In this document: piece by piece, positions 1-8,377 of the stretch
Layout of the letters: the number at the start of each line of letters is the position of its first letter
Position numbering within the stretch: the stretch's first letter is position 1
Assembly: GCA_963834705.1 (NCBI GenBank)
Contig: CAWICV010000001.1
Coordinates: 434,001 to 498,000, forward strand
DNA length: 64,000 nucleotides
Reading direction: 5' to 3'
Source of the DNA: RYN-230 sp963834705
GTDB taxonomy: Bacteria > Actinomycetota > Actinomycetes > Streptosporangiales > Streptosporangiaceae
Notes under the pieces: model-generated
The model's input: the letters and a program-made list of their open reading frames with translations, nothing else
What the model was told of the DNA's origin: nothing
The model's database searches: none
Translations under genes and position numbers: made by a program

Positions 1-1
1 G

Positions 2-229
2 GCCGCGGCCGAGCGGCTCGGCCGGCCCGCCCGGCAACTGCGGCTGCGCGGCCGGCCCGAGCACCAGGTGATCGGCGCGGCCCACGGGGCGGACCTGCTA
101 GTGCTGGCTCGCGAGGGCGCCGCGGCTGGCCCGAAGAGCCTGGGCAAGGCGGCCCGCTTCGTGGTGGATCACGCCGCCTGCCCGGTGCTGCTGATCTGGC
201 CGGGCCCGGTGCGTTACCCGTTGGAGTAG
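2..229 (+). CDS. Universal stress protein, C-terminal part (gene starts before the window)
   Basis: The reading frame is open from base 2 to a TAG at 227-229 and gives 75 residues. The text resembles the end of the UspA fold: a helix, then DLLVLAREG, then GPKSLGKAARFVVDHA and a final strand CPVLLIWP. In this family the glycine-rich turn before the last helix helps bind ATP, but here the usual G-x2-G-x9-G pattern is only partly visible. Usp proteins are small cytoplasmic stress-response proteins; the specific role is unknown. Its last 16 bases overlap the 3' end of the convergent PPOX gene. Confidence 0.75.
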   Translation, partial: AAAERLGRPARQLRLRGRPEHQVIGAAHGADLLVLAREGAAAGPKSLGKAARFVVDHAACPVLLIWPGPVRYPLE

Positions 230-651
230 ACCCGGACTGGCTGGATAAGGACCGCGGCCCGGCGTTCCCCGGCCATCACCCGGTCGTAGGTGCCCCAGTC
301 GTCGTGAGTGCCGCCCGCCGCGCGGAACACCGCGCGGAGCAGCAGCCGGATCGCGTCCGCGTCGAAGCCTTCCGCCGGGTCGTCCGGCCCAATCAGCTCG
401 GCGTCCCCCTCAACGGTGGCCCACTCCCAGCCCGCCCGGATGCTTGCCGTCACCCGGGGCCGGGCGCGGAGGTTGACCAGCTTGCGGGAATCGCCCCGGG
501 TGGTGAAACCCACCACCTGGTGGCTGCGGTGGTCGAGCACTCCGGTGTTGACCAGCGACGCCTGGATGGTGTGGTCGGCGCGCAGCGTGGACACCACGCT
601 GAGGCCGTGCTCGGCGGCGACCAGCCGGGCATAGTCCGTAAGGTCAGTCAT
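214..651 (-). CDS. PPOX-family (split beta-barrel) flavin- or F420-binding protein
   Basis: This 145-residue protein has the compact pyridoxamine-5'-phosphate-oxidase-like barrel. It contains an early LSVVSTLRADHTIQASLVN strand pair, the VVGFTTRGDSRKLVNLRARP segment that in this family holds the cofactor phosphate, and a WATVEGDAEL strand. Actinobacterial homologues of this length commonly bind F420 or FMN and reduce small substrates, so a cytoplasmic deazaflavin- or flavin-dependent reductase is likely; the substrate cannot be read from sequence. The ATG is 9 nt downstream of the helicase stop, so it is probably the last gene of the pafB-pafC-tatA-tatC-helicase transcription unit. Its 3' end overlaps the convergent Usp gene by 16 nt. 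Confidence 0.8.
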   Translation of the reverse strand: MTDLTDYARLVAAEHGLSVVSTLRADHTIQASLVNTGVLDHRSHQVVGFTTRGDSRKLVNLRARPRVTASIRAGWEWATVEGDAELIGPDDPAEGFDADAIRLLLRAVFRAAGGTHDDWGTYDRVMAGERRAAVLIQPVRVYSNG

Positions 652-660
652 GCCCGATGA

Positions 661-3414
661 TTACCCCACCGAGGAGTAGGCGACCACGCCGCGGCGCAAC
701 GCATCCGCGGCGGCGTGCGCGGTGGACGCCAGCGGGCTGCCCGGGCCGGCCGCCACCGCGATCTGCCCGAGCAGGTCGATGAGCTGCTTGACGGCGCGGA
801 CGAAGTCGCCCGGGGTCAGTGTGTCCAGCACCTGCTCCAGCGGCTGGCCGCGCGCCCAGGCGTGCGCGGCCCAGGCGAAGCCGGGCTCGGGCGGCCGCAG
901 GAACGACAGCCGGTGATCCTTTTCCAGCTCGTCCAGCTCGCCCCAGACGGACACCATGGACGCGGCCACGTCCCGCACCGGGCCGCCCGGCATCCGGGCC
1001 GGGACGTCCTCGTCGTTCTGCCGGGACTCGAACGTCAGCACGGACACGCAGGCGGCCAGCTCGGCCGGGTCCAGGCCGTCCCACAACCCGCGGCGCAGGC
1101 ACTCCGCGGCCAGCAGGTCCAGCTCGGTGTACAGGTCGCCGAGCCGCCTGCCGTCCGGTGTGACCTGGCCGCCGGCCAGGTAGCCCAGCCGCTCCAGGAC
1201 GGCGCAGACCCGCTGGAAGGTGCGCGCGATCACGTGTGACCGGGCCGCCACGCTGGCCTCCAGGCTGGCCACCTCGCGCTCCAGCCGGGTCCGCTGCTCC
1301 GCCTCCCGGGCGTGCGCGTCCAAGTCCGGGCAGCTGTGACACGGATGCTGGCGCAGCTGCCGGCGCAGCCGGGCGATGTCCTCCTGGGCCCGCGGCGATG
1401 GCTCCGGGGTGCGCCGGGGGATGTCCCGGCCGGCCAGCTTGTTGCGCAGGCTGGCGGCCAGGTCCCGGCGGTGCTGCGGGGACCGGGCCGAGAAGCTGTT
1501 CGGTATCCGCAGCCGGTCGATCGGGCTGACCGGGGTCGGGAAATCGGCCAGCGACAGCCGCTTGACCTGGCGGCCGATGGTGAGCACGAGTGGCAGCGGC
1601 GCGTTGCCATCATGCCCGGACCCGGCGCGCCCCCGCGAGTTCCCGCTCGCCAGGCCAGGGTCCAGGACCACGGCCAGGCCGGACCGGCGGCCGGCCGGCA
1701 CCAGGATGATGTCACCGCGGCGCAACTGCTCCAGGGACCGCCGGGCCTGCGCCCACCGGTCCGCCGACCGGGCCCGGGCCGCGTCCGCCTCCAGCCCGGT
1801 CAGCTCCTGGCGCAGCGCGTGGTACTCCGCGTAGTCGCCGCGGTCGCAGGCCACCCCGAGCTCGTCCAGCGTGGCCCGGCTGCGGCGCGCCTGCCGGGCG
1901 ATACCGACGACCGCGCGATCTGCCTGGAACTGGGCGAACGACGATTCGAGCAGCGCGGCCGCCTTGTCCAGGCCGGCCTGCCCGACCAGGTTGACGGCCA
2001 TGTTGTAGGACGGCCGGAAGCTGGAGTTGAGCGGGTAGGTCCGGGTGCCGGCCAGGCCGGCCACGGCCAGCGGGTCCACGCCGGGCTGCCAGAGCACCAC
2101 CGCGTGCCCTTCCACGTCGATGCCGCGGCGCCCGGCCCGCCCGGTGAGCTGGGTGTACTCCCCCGGGGTCAGGTCGGCGTGGTTCTCCCCGTTCCACTTG
2201 TCCAGCCGCTCGATGACCACCGTCCGGGCCGGCATGTTGATGCCCAGGGCCAGCGTCTCGGTGGCGAACACGGCGCGGACCAGACCAGCCTCGAACAGTT
2301 CCTCGACCACTTCCTTGAACGTGGGCAGCATCCCGGCGTGGTGCGCCGCGATGCCGCGCTGCAGGCCGGTCAGCCACTCCAGGTAGCCGAGCACCGGCAG
2401 GTCGGACTCGGGGATGTCCCGGGTGCGCCGCTCGGCGATCTCGGTGATGGCCGCCGCCTCGTCCGCGGTGGTCAGCCGGACGCCCGCGTCCAGGCACTGC
2501 CGGACGGCGGCCTCACAGCCGGCCCGGCTGAAGATGAACGTGATGGCGGGCAGCAGCCCGGCCGTGTCCAGCCGGGCGATGACCTCGGGCCGGCGCGGCG
2601 CGCGGAACCGGGCCGGCCGCCGCCCACCCCGGGCCGGGCGGCCGGGGGCCTTGCGCGCGGCCCAGTCGTCCCGGCGGGCCAGCCGGAGCAGTTCCGGGTT
2701 GACCCGGGCCCGCCGCTGGCGGTCGCGTCCGCCGGACTCCATGAACAGGTCGTAGAGCCGGCCGCCGGCCAGCATGTGCTGCCACAGCGGCACCGGCCGG
2801 TGCTCGTCCACGATGACCGTGGTGCCGCCGCGCACCTGGGCCAGCCAGTCCCCGAACTCCTCGGCGTTGCTCACCGTGGCCGACAGCGCGACCACCCGGA
2901 CCGACTCCGGCAGGTGAATGATCACCTCTTCCCAGACCGCACCGCGGAACCGGTCGGCCAGGTAGTGCACCTCATCCAGGACCACGTAGCCCAGCCCGGT
3001 CAGCGTGGGCGAGCCGCCGTACAGCATGTTGCGCAGCACCTCGGTGGTCATCACCACCACCGGCGCCTCGCCGTTGATGCTGTTGTCCCCGGTCAGCAGG
3101 CCGACCTGGTCCGGCCCGTAGCGGCGGACCAGGTCGCCGTACTTCTGGTTGGACAGCGCCTTGATCGGCGTGGTGTAGAAGCACTTTCGCCCCTCGGCCA
3201 GGGCCAGGTGCACCGCGAACTCGCCGATCACCGTCTTGCCCGAGCCGGTCGGCGCGGCCACCAGCACGCCGTGCCCGCCGTTCAACGCCTTGCACGCCCG
3301 GCGCTGGAAGTCGTCGAAGGTGAAGTCGTACAGCGCCTGGAAGGCGGCCAGCTCCGCGCCATCCTCGCTCTGCCGGCGGAACGCGGCGTAACGCTGCGCC
3401 GGGCTGGGTGACAT
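661..3414 (-). CDS. helY: DEAD/DEAH-box helicase, HelY/Ski2-Mtr4-like
   Basis: A 917-residue superfamily 2 helicase. Motif I is APTGSGKT (about residue 54), motif II is DEVH (about 147), motif III SAT (about 178), and the second RecA lobe carries HHAGMLP, ATETLALGINMPA and QLTGRAGRRG. The long C-terminal part fits the Ski2/Mtr4-like Rv2092c (HelY) group of actinobacteria. It contains a cysteine cluster C-H-S-C near residue 665. Such proteins unwind nucleic acid with ATP in the cytoplasm; the natural substrate of HelY is not settled. Residues near 255-285 are an Arg/Pro/Gly-rich linker. The gene follows tatC by 35 nt, the standard actinobacterial order pafB-pafC-tatA-tatC-helY. Confidence 0.9.
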   Translation of the reverse strand: MSPSPAQRYAAFRRQSEDGAELAAFQALYDFTFDDFQRRACKALNGGHGVLVAAPTGSGKTVIGEFAVHLALAEGRKCFYTTPIKALSNQKYGDLVRRYGPDQVGLLTGDNSINGEAPVVVMTTEVLRNMLYGGSPTLTGLGYVVLDEVHYLADRFRGAVWEEVIIHLPESVRVVALSATVSNAEEFGDWLAQVRGGTTVIVDEHRPVPLWQHMLAGGRLYDLFMESGGRDRQRRARVNPELLRLARRDDWAARKAPGRPARGGRRPARFRAPRRPEVIARLDTAGLLPAITFIFSRAGCEAAVRQCLDAGVRLTTADEAAAITEIAERRTRDIPESDLPVLGYLEWLTGLQRGIAAHHAGMLPTFKEVVEELFEAGLVRAVFATETLALGINMPARTVVIERLDKWNGENHADLTPGEYTQLTGRAGRRGIDVEGHAVVLWQPGVDPLAVAGLAGTRTYPLNSSFRPSYNMAVNLVGQAGLDKAAALLESSFAQFQADRAVVGIARQARRSRATLDELGVACDRGDYAEYHALRQELTGLEADAARARSADRWAQARRSLEQLRRGDIILVPAGRRSGLAVVLDPGLASGNSRGRAGSGHDGNAPLPLVLTIGRQVKRLSLADFPTPVSPIDRLRIPNSFSARSPQHRRDLAASLRNKLAGRDIPRRTPEPSPRAQEDIARLRRQLRQHPCHSCPDLDAHAREAEQRTRLEREVASLEASVAARSHVIARTFQRVCAVLERLGYLAGGQVTPDGRRLGDLYTELDLLAAECLRRGLWDGLDPAELAACVSVLTFESRQNDEDVPARMPGGPVRDVAASMVSVWGELDELEKDHRLSFLRPPEPGFAWAAHAWARGQPLEQVLDTLTPGDFVRAVKQLIDLLGQIAVAAGPGSPLASTAHAAADALRRGVVAYSSVG

Positions 3415-3449
3415 GCTCCCAGCCTAAGTGAGCGGTCCGACGGTGCGGA

Positions 3450-4346
3450 TCAGTGGTGCTGGTCAACCGGATCGTCGTCGTCCAGCGGGGCCAGCTCGTC
3501 GTCGGCCAGGCCCTCGTACATCGACGAGCGGACCGCCCGCCGCCGGTCGTTCATCCAGATGATGATCTCGGAGATCTCCACCAGGACCAGGCACGGCACC
3601 GCTAGCAGCAGCATGGTCACCGGGTCCGGGCTGGGCGAGGCGATGCCGCAGAAGACGAACACCGCGAAGATCATCAGCCGCCGCCAGCGCTTGAAGAACG
3701 CGTGGCTGAGGATGCCGACCACGTTCAGCATGAGCAGCAGCAGCGGCAGCTCGAAGGCCAGGCCGAAGCCGAGCAGCATGTAAATGAAGTAGCTGAGGTA
3801 GGTGGACACGCTGGGCAGCACCAGGACGTGCCCGGGGGCCAGGCCGAGCAGGTAGCGCAGGCCGCGGCTCATCGCGACGTAGGCCAGCGCGCCGCCGCCG
3901 ACGAACAGCGGGACGGCGGTGCCGACGAACAGGAAGGTCCACTTCTTCTCGCGGCGGTACAGGCCGGGCGCGACGAACGCCCACAGCTGGTACAGCCAGA
4001 TCGGGCTGGTCACGATCAGCCCGAAGAAGAACGCGATCTCCACCCGCAGCATGAACGGGTCGAACACGCCCTGCAGGATGAGCTGGTCGCCGATCCGCGT
4101 GCAGCCGTGATGGCCGTTTATGGTGGCCGAGCAGAACGGGCGCTGGACGAAGTTCCAGACCCGGTTGAAGACCTGCGGGATCAGCCCGATGCCGGTACCG
4201 ACTAGCAGCGCGAGGCAGATCTTGACCAGCCGGTTGCGCAGCTCACGGATGTGGTCCATGAGCGGCATCCGGCCGTCCGGATTGCTGTCCCGGATCCGCG
4301 CGCTGAGCACGCGCGCGCCCTTGACCGTGTCGCCCAGCTTCGTCAT
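3450..4346 (-). CDS. tatC: Sec-independent (twin-arginine) translocase subunit TatC
   Basis: A 298-residue integral membrane protein with the TatC layout. It has a cytoplasmic N-terminus with MPLMDHIRELRNRL, the conserved signal-peptide recognition region, followed by six hydrophobic segments; FGLAFELPLLLLML lies before the later helices and GIASPSPDPVTMLLLAVP in the fifth/sixth. TatC binds the twin-arginine signal peptide of folded exported proteins and recruits TatA. The N-terminal extension of about 27 residues before MPLMDH and the acidic C-terminal tail (LDDDDP) are normal for actinobacteria. It follows tatA by 23 nt, and I see no tatB in the window, as is usual where tatB lies elsewhere in actinomycetes. 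Confidence 0.95.
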   Translation of the reverse strand: MTKLGDTVKGARVLSARIRDSNPDGRMPLMDHIRELRNRLVKICLALLVGTGIGLIPQVFNRVWNFVQRPFCSATINGHHGCTRIGDQLILQGVFDPFMLRVEIAFFFGLIVTSPIWLYQLWAFVAPGLYRREKKWTFLFVGTAVPLFVGGGALAYVAMSRGLRYLLGLAPGHVLVLPSVSTYLSYFIYMLLGFGLAFELPLLLLMLNVVGILSHAFFKRWRRLMIFAVFVFCGIASPSPDPVTMLLLAVPCLVLVEISEIIIWMNDRRRAVRSSMYEGLADDELAPLDDDDPVDQHH

Positions 4347-4369
4347 CGCGGGTTACCCGCTAGCGCGGG

Positions 4370-4693
4370 TCAGCTCGCCTGGGTGCGGGGCGTCTCCACC
4401 GGAGCGCCGGGCGTGGCGTCCGCCTGGGCCTGGAGGTCGCGGATCTGCTGCTGCAGCGCCTCCACCTGAGCCTGGCTCGGCTGGGCCGGCTGCGCGGGCT
4501 GGGCCGTGAGGGCCTGGGCCGGCTTCGGCTCCTCGTCGCCTTCGCGCAGGTCGTGCACTTCCGTCTTGAGGATGCGCATCGACTTGCCGAGGGACCGGGC
4601 CGCGTCGGGCAGCTTCTTGGAGCCGAACAGCACGATCAGCACGACGGCGACGATCAGGATCTTCCACGGGCTGTCGAACAGGTCGCCAATCAT
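4370..4693 (-). CDS. tatA: Sec-independent translocase pore subunit TatA
   Basis: 107 residues from an ATG at 4693 that has GAGGG upstream; a GTG at 4708 is possible but has no better ribosome site. The protein shows a single membrane helix (ILIVAVVLIVLFGSKKLP) with the typical FG hinge, then an amphipathic helix (DAARSLGKSMRILKTEV), then a Gln/Ala/Pro-rich tail. TatA oligomerises to form the passage through which TatC-bound folded substrates cross the membrane. It is one unit with tatC. The tail has repeated AQPAQPAQPSQ character, low complexity that is ordinary for TatA. Confidence 0.93.
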   Translation of the reverse strand: MIGDLFDSPWKILIVAVVLIVLFGSKKLPDAARSLGKSMRILKTEVHDLREGDEEPKPAQALTAQPAQPAQPSQAQVEALQQQIRDLQAQADATPGAPVETPRTQAS

Positions 4694-4858
4694 TTCCGCC
4701 CTCTTCACCGGGGGTGCGTGCCCCCGCGCTGGATCACTTTCAGAACGAGCCTACACGTGAGACCTTCATATCCGGTCTGCCGCGTCGGCCGGGTCACCTA
4801 ACGGTGACGGTTTAGCCAACCGGGGCAAGTAACCCTGGTCCGGTCATTGTGAACGCGC

Positions 4859-5818
4859 TCAATCGTACTGGGCAAGTGCGGCGGCCGCATCTTCCCTGAC
4901 CTGCGCGGCGACGTCGGCAGGCGCGATGACCCGCCCGTTTTCGCCGAGCCGCAGCGCCAGCCGCCGGACCCAGCGGCTGTCCGGAGTGCGCAATTTCACC
5001 CGCAGCCGCCCGTCGCCCAGCTCGGTGCTGGCCTCGCACGGGTAGTACTCGGCCACCCACCGGCCGAGCGGGGCCAGTTCGATCTCCACCTGGAGATCTC
5101 CCGGGGCCGGCCGGTACAGGCCCTGGTCCACGTCCTTCGGCTCAGCCTCGGCGGGCACATCGGCCGGCTCGTCGCGGACCTGCAGGCCGAGCACCCGGTC
5201 CAGCCGGAACAGCCGGACCGCCTCGGCCAGCCGGCACCAGCCCTCGAGGTAGGTGCGGCCCTCCACGACCAGCAGCCGCATCGGGTCCACGTCGCGCTCG
5301 GTGGTCTCGTCCCGGCCTGGGACGTAGTACGACAAATGCACCAGCCGGCCACGGGCCAGCGCGTCCTGCAGCTGGGTCAGCACGGCCTGTTGGGCAACCT
5401 TGTCCACCTGGACCGCCACCTGGGCGCTCGGCACGCCGGCCTCGCCCGCCGCGGCCTCCAGCTTGGCGATGGTCCGGCTCAGCGCGTCCCCACCCGCACC
5501 GACCTCGGCCAGCATGCGCAGCGCCACCAGCAGCGCGCTTGCCTCGTCCACGGCCAGCCGGAGCGGGCGGTCCATCTGCTCGGCCTGGCTGACCACGATC
5601 TCGCCGCCCTCGTAGGACAGGTCGATCGGGCAGTACGGGTCTGGTGCCCGCAGTTCCACACACCACAGCAGGTTGAGGTCGTCCACCAGTTCGCGCTCGC
5701 TGACCCCGAAGGCGGCGGCCGTCTCGGCCAGCCCGACCGCCTTGCGGCTGACCACGTAGGGCACCAGGGCCAGCAGCCGCTGCAGCCGGGCCGACCCAGT
5801 GGCAGGCGAGGTAGTCAT
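4859..5818 (-). CDS. pafC: PafC, WYL-domain transcriptional regulator
   Basis: A 319-residue regulator with an N-terminal winged helix (RLQRLLALVPYVVSRKAVGL, then VSERELVDDLNLLW) and a central WYL domain containing RLVHLSYYVPGRDETTERDVDP and the arginine-rich LFRLDRV. PafC acts with PafB as a heterodimeric activator of the LexA-independent DNA damage response in mycobacteria; single-stranded DNA binding by WYL is the proposed signal. The start ATG overlaps the pafB stop by 4 nt (ATGA), so the two are translationally coupled. The name reflects location beside pafA, not a role in pupylation. Confidence 0.92.
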   Translation of the reverse strand: MTTSPATGSARLQRLLALVPYVVSRKAVGLAETAAAFGVSERELVDDLNLLWCVELRAPDPYCPIDLSYEGGEIVVSQAEQMDRPLRLAVDEASALLVALRMLAEVGAGGDALSRTIAKLEAAAGEAGVPSAQVAVQVDKVAQQAVLTQLQDALARGRLVHLSYYVPGRDETTERDVDPMRLLVVEGRTYLEGWCRLAEAVRLFRLDRVLGLQVRDEPADVPAEAEPKDVDQGLYRPAPGDLQVEIELAPLGRWVAEYYPCEASTELGDGRLRVKLRTPDSRWVRRLALRLGENGRVIAPADVAAQVREDAAAALAQYD

Positions 5819-6762
5819 GCCAGCGCCCCCTTCAGCTGCCGGATGACCGCCTCCCGCAGGTCGGCCGGCTCGACCGCGACCACGGCCGGGCCGAACGAGG
5901 CCAGGTACTCGGCGAACCAGCCGATGTCAGAGTACCGCGTCTCGACCAGGTCCCAGCCGTCGCCGTCCGGCCGTACCGAGCGCGCGTACCGGCGCAGCCC
6001 GTGGCCGGCGCCCTGGCGCACCCGGAGCATCGCGGACTGCTGGGCCGGCGGCTGGGTGTCCCACTCCCGGACCGTCTCCCGCACGTCGGTGCCCTCCGGC
6101 ACGGTCACCGACCCGGCGGGCCCGGTGAACCGGACCGGGCCCTCGATCCGGCTGAGCCGGAACACCCGCACCGCGTCCCGGTCCGCGTCCTGCCCAGCCA
6201 CGTACCACCGGCCATGCCGGTTGACCACGCCCCATGGGTCAAGCCGCCGCTGCTGCGGCTCGCTGCGCCCCACGGCGCGGTAGGCGAACGTGACCGGCCG
6301 CCGGTCCCGCACCGCCTCCCACAGCGGGCCGAACGCGGCCTCGGCGGTCAGCCGGGGCTCGATGCCAGGCTGCGGCGTCTCCTCGGCGTCCACCCCGGCG
6401 GCGCGCAGCTTAAGCAGCGCGCCAGCCGCGGCCCCGGCCAGTTCCGCCTGCCGCCACACCCGGGTGGCCAGCGACAGCACCGCGGCCTCGTCCGGCTCCA
6501 GCCGGATCTCCGGCAGCACATACGCCTGCCGCGGGATGCGGTAGCCCGGTTCCTCATCGAACGCCGAATTCGACCCGGTCTCCAGCGGGATACCCAGCTC
6601 ACGGAGCTCTTCCTTGTCCCGCTCGAACATGCGCTTGAACGCCTCGAAGGACTCCGGGTAGCCGGGCACGGCCGCCCTGATCTGCACCGCCGTCAGGTAC
6701 CGCTCGCTGGACAGCAGGCACACCACCAGGCCGAGCAGACGCTCGGTCTTCCTTCGTGACAT
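5815..6762 (-). CDS. pafB: PafB, WYL-domain transcriptional regulator
   Basis: A 315-residue helix-turn-helix plus WYL protein starting MSRRKTERLLGLVVCLLS, followed by YLTAVQIRAAVPGYP and FKRMFERDKEELRELG, the standard PafB start. The WYL core is VTFAYRAVGRSEPQQRRLDP with GRWYVAGQDADRDAVRVFRLSRI. It pairs with PafC to activate DNA repair promoters. It is the first gene of the leftward unit pafB-pafC-tatA-tatC-helicase and is divergent from the DUF3866 gene with only 52 nt between start codons, so both promoters must share that gap. Confidence 0.93.
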   Translation of the reverse strand: MSRRKTERLLGLVVCLLSSERYLTAVQIRAAVPGYPESFEAFKRMFERDKEELRELGIPLETGSNSAFDEEPGYRIPRQAYVLPEIRLEPDEAAVLSLATRVWRQAELAGAAAGALLKLRAAGVDAEETPQPGIEPRLTAEAAFGPLWEAVRDRRPVTFAYRAVGRSEPQQRRLDPWGVVNRHGRWYVAGQDADRDAVRVFRLSRIEGPVRFTGPAGSVTVPEGTDVRETVREWDTQPPAQQSAMLRVRQGAGHGLRRYARSVRPDGDGWDLVETRYSDIGWFAEYLASFGPAVVAVEPADLREAVIRQLKGALA

Positions 6763-6814
6763 CGCAGTTCCTCGCCCAAATCCCGCCCGTCGACAATGAC
6801 GCTACCCTGCGGGA

Positions 6815-7903
6815 GTGATCAGGTGGCGCAGTGGCACAGTTTTGGCGATCCGCCGCGAGTGGCCCGGTGCGGTAGAGCTCGATGTGACCACCGGCGACGG
6901 GCCGGTGCGGGCGCTGGCCTACCCGGAACTGACCGGCCGGCCCGGGCTGGGCGACCGGGTGCTGCTGAACACCACCGCGCTGGCCATGGGCCTGGGCACC
7001 GGCGGATATGCCCTGGTGGTAGCGCTGCCGGACCGGCTGCCCGCCGACCCGTCCGGCCCCGGCCACCTGGTCAAGGCGCGCTACACGCCGCTGCAGGCCA
7101 CCGTGCTCGGCGCGGACGAGCCGGACTCCCCGCACTACGCGGCGCTGCGCGCCGCGGACGACCTCGGCGGGATGCCGGTAGTGATCGCGGACCTGCATTC
7201 GGCGCTCCCCGCGGTGCTGGCCGGGCTGCGGGCCAGCCACCCCGTTCCGGCGGCGTACGTGATGCTGGACGGCGGCGCGCTGCCCGCCTGGTTCTCCCGC
7301 ACCGCGGCCGGGCTGCGGGCGGCCGGGTGGCTGCGCGGCACGATCAGCACCGGACAGGCGTTCGGCGGCGATCTTGAGACGGTCACCGTGCACTCGGGAT
7401 TGCTGGCCGCCCGGCATGTGCTGGGCGCGGAGGTGATCGTGGTCACCCAGGGGCCAGGCAACCTGGGCACCGGAACCCGGTGGGGGTTCTCCGGCGTGGC
7501 CTGCGGTGAGGCGGTCAACGCGGCCGCGGTGCTCGGCGGCCGGCCGGTGGCCGCGCTGCGGATCAGCGACGCCGACCCGCGGCAGCGGCACCGGGGGGTG
7601 TCCCATCACAGCCTGACCAGCTACGGCCAGGTCGCGCTGGCCGCGGCCGACGTGGTGCTGCCCGACCTGCCCGGGGCGTTCGGCGCGCGGGTGGCCGGGC
7701 AGGCGGCGGTGCTGGCCGCCCGGCACAAGCTGGTCACGGTCGGCATCGATGGCCTGGACGGCGCGCTGCGCGGCTGCCCGGTGCCGCTGTCCTCGATGGG
7801 CCGGGGCCTGGACCAGGACCTGGCCTACTTCCTGGCCGCGGCGGCCGCCGGGCGGCATGCCGCCGCCCTGCTTACCGCGCCCGGGACCGGGCCGGGACAA
7901 TGA
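6815..7903 (+). CDS. DUF3866 family protein
   Basis: A 362-residue soluble protein from a GTG with GGGA just before it. It matches the DUF3866 family of actinobacteria: MIRWRSGTVLAI at the start, a short beta-rich domain to about residue 70, then LVKARYTPLQATVLGADEP, MPVVIADLHSALPAVLAGLR, and late YVMLDGGALPAWFSRTAAGL and GPGNLGTGTRWGFSGVACGE segments. The middle has a Rossmann-like alternation, and HHSLTSYGQVALAAADVVLPD is well conserved in my memory of the family. No catalytic function is established. The gene is often next to pafBC in actinomycetes, which suggests linked ancestry rather than a known common pathway. Confidence 0.8.
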   Translation: MIRWRSGTVLAIRREWPGAVELDVTTGDGPVRALAYPELTGRPGLGDRVLLNTTALAMGLGTGGYALVVALPDRLPADPSGPGHLVKARYTPLQATVLGADEPDSPHYAALRAADDLGGMPVVIADLHSALPAVLAGLRASHPVPAAYVMLDGGALPAWFSRTAAGLRAAGWLRGTISTGQAFGGDLETVTVHSGLLAARHVLGAEVIVVTQGPGNLGTGTRWGFSGVACGEAVNAAAVLGGRPVAALRISDADPRQRHRGVSHHSLTSYGQVALAAADVVLPDLPGAFGARVAGQAAVLAARHKLVTVGIDGLDGALRGCPVPLSSMGRGLDQDLAYFLAAAAAGRHAAALLTAPGTGPGQ

Positions 7904-7939
7904 AGGAGTCCCGTCCCCCCGGCAAAGGAAGCGCTGACC

Positions 7940-8377
7940 ATGAGCTTCGCATCACTCGTCCGGACCCTGCCGCCCCGGCTCGCCACTGGCGCGTTCATCC
8001 TGAATTCGGGCGTGGGCAAGCTGTCGGCTGACCAGGAGACCGCGGCCCGGCTGCACGGCATGGCCACCAGCACCTACCCGTTCCTCGGCAAGCTGAAGCC
8101 GGAGGACTTCACCCGCGCGCTGGCCATCGGGGAGATCGCCGTCGGCAGCACGCTGCTGCTGCCGGTGGTGCCCGCCGCGGTGGCCGGGGCGGCCCTGACC
8201 GCGTTCTCCGGCGGCCTGATCGGCCTCTACCTGAAGACGCCCGGCATGCGCAAGGAGGGCAGCCTCCGGCCGACCCAGCCGGGCGTCCCGCTGGCCAAGG
8301 ACGCCTGGCTGGTCGGTATCGGGCTCGGGCTGATGGCCGACGGCCTGACCGACCGGGTCAGCCCGACGCGGGGGTGA
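7940..8377 (+). CDS. Small membrane protein, DoxX-like
   Basis: 145 residues from an ATG preceded by GGCAAAGGAAG. Three to four hydrophobic stretches are visible (around residues 12-26, 64-82, 83-97 and 122-138), with GAFILNSGVGKLSAD near the start, a pattern seen in DoxX-like membrane proteins. A basic and polar segment, MRKEGSLRPTQPG, lies in the third quarter. The function is unknown. It follows the DUF3866 gene by 36 nt and is probably co-transcribed. Its 3' end overlaps the convergent FKBP lipoprotein gene by 20 nt. Confidence 0.7.
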   Translation: MSFASLVRTLPPRLATGAFILNSGVGKLSADQETAARLHGMATSTYPFLGKLKPEDFTRALAIGEIAVGSTLLLPVVPAAVAGAALTAFSGGLIGLYLKTPGMRKEGSLRPTQPGVPLAKDAWLVGIGLGLMADGLTDRVSPTRG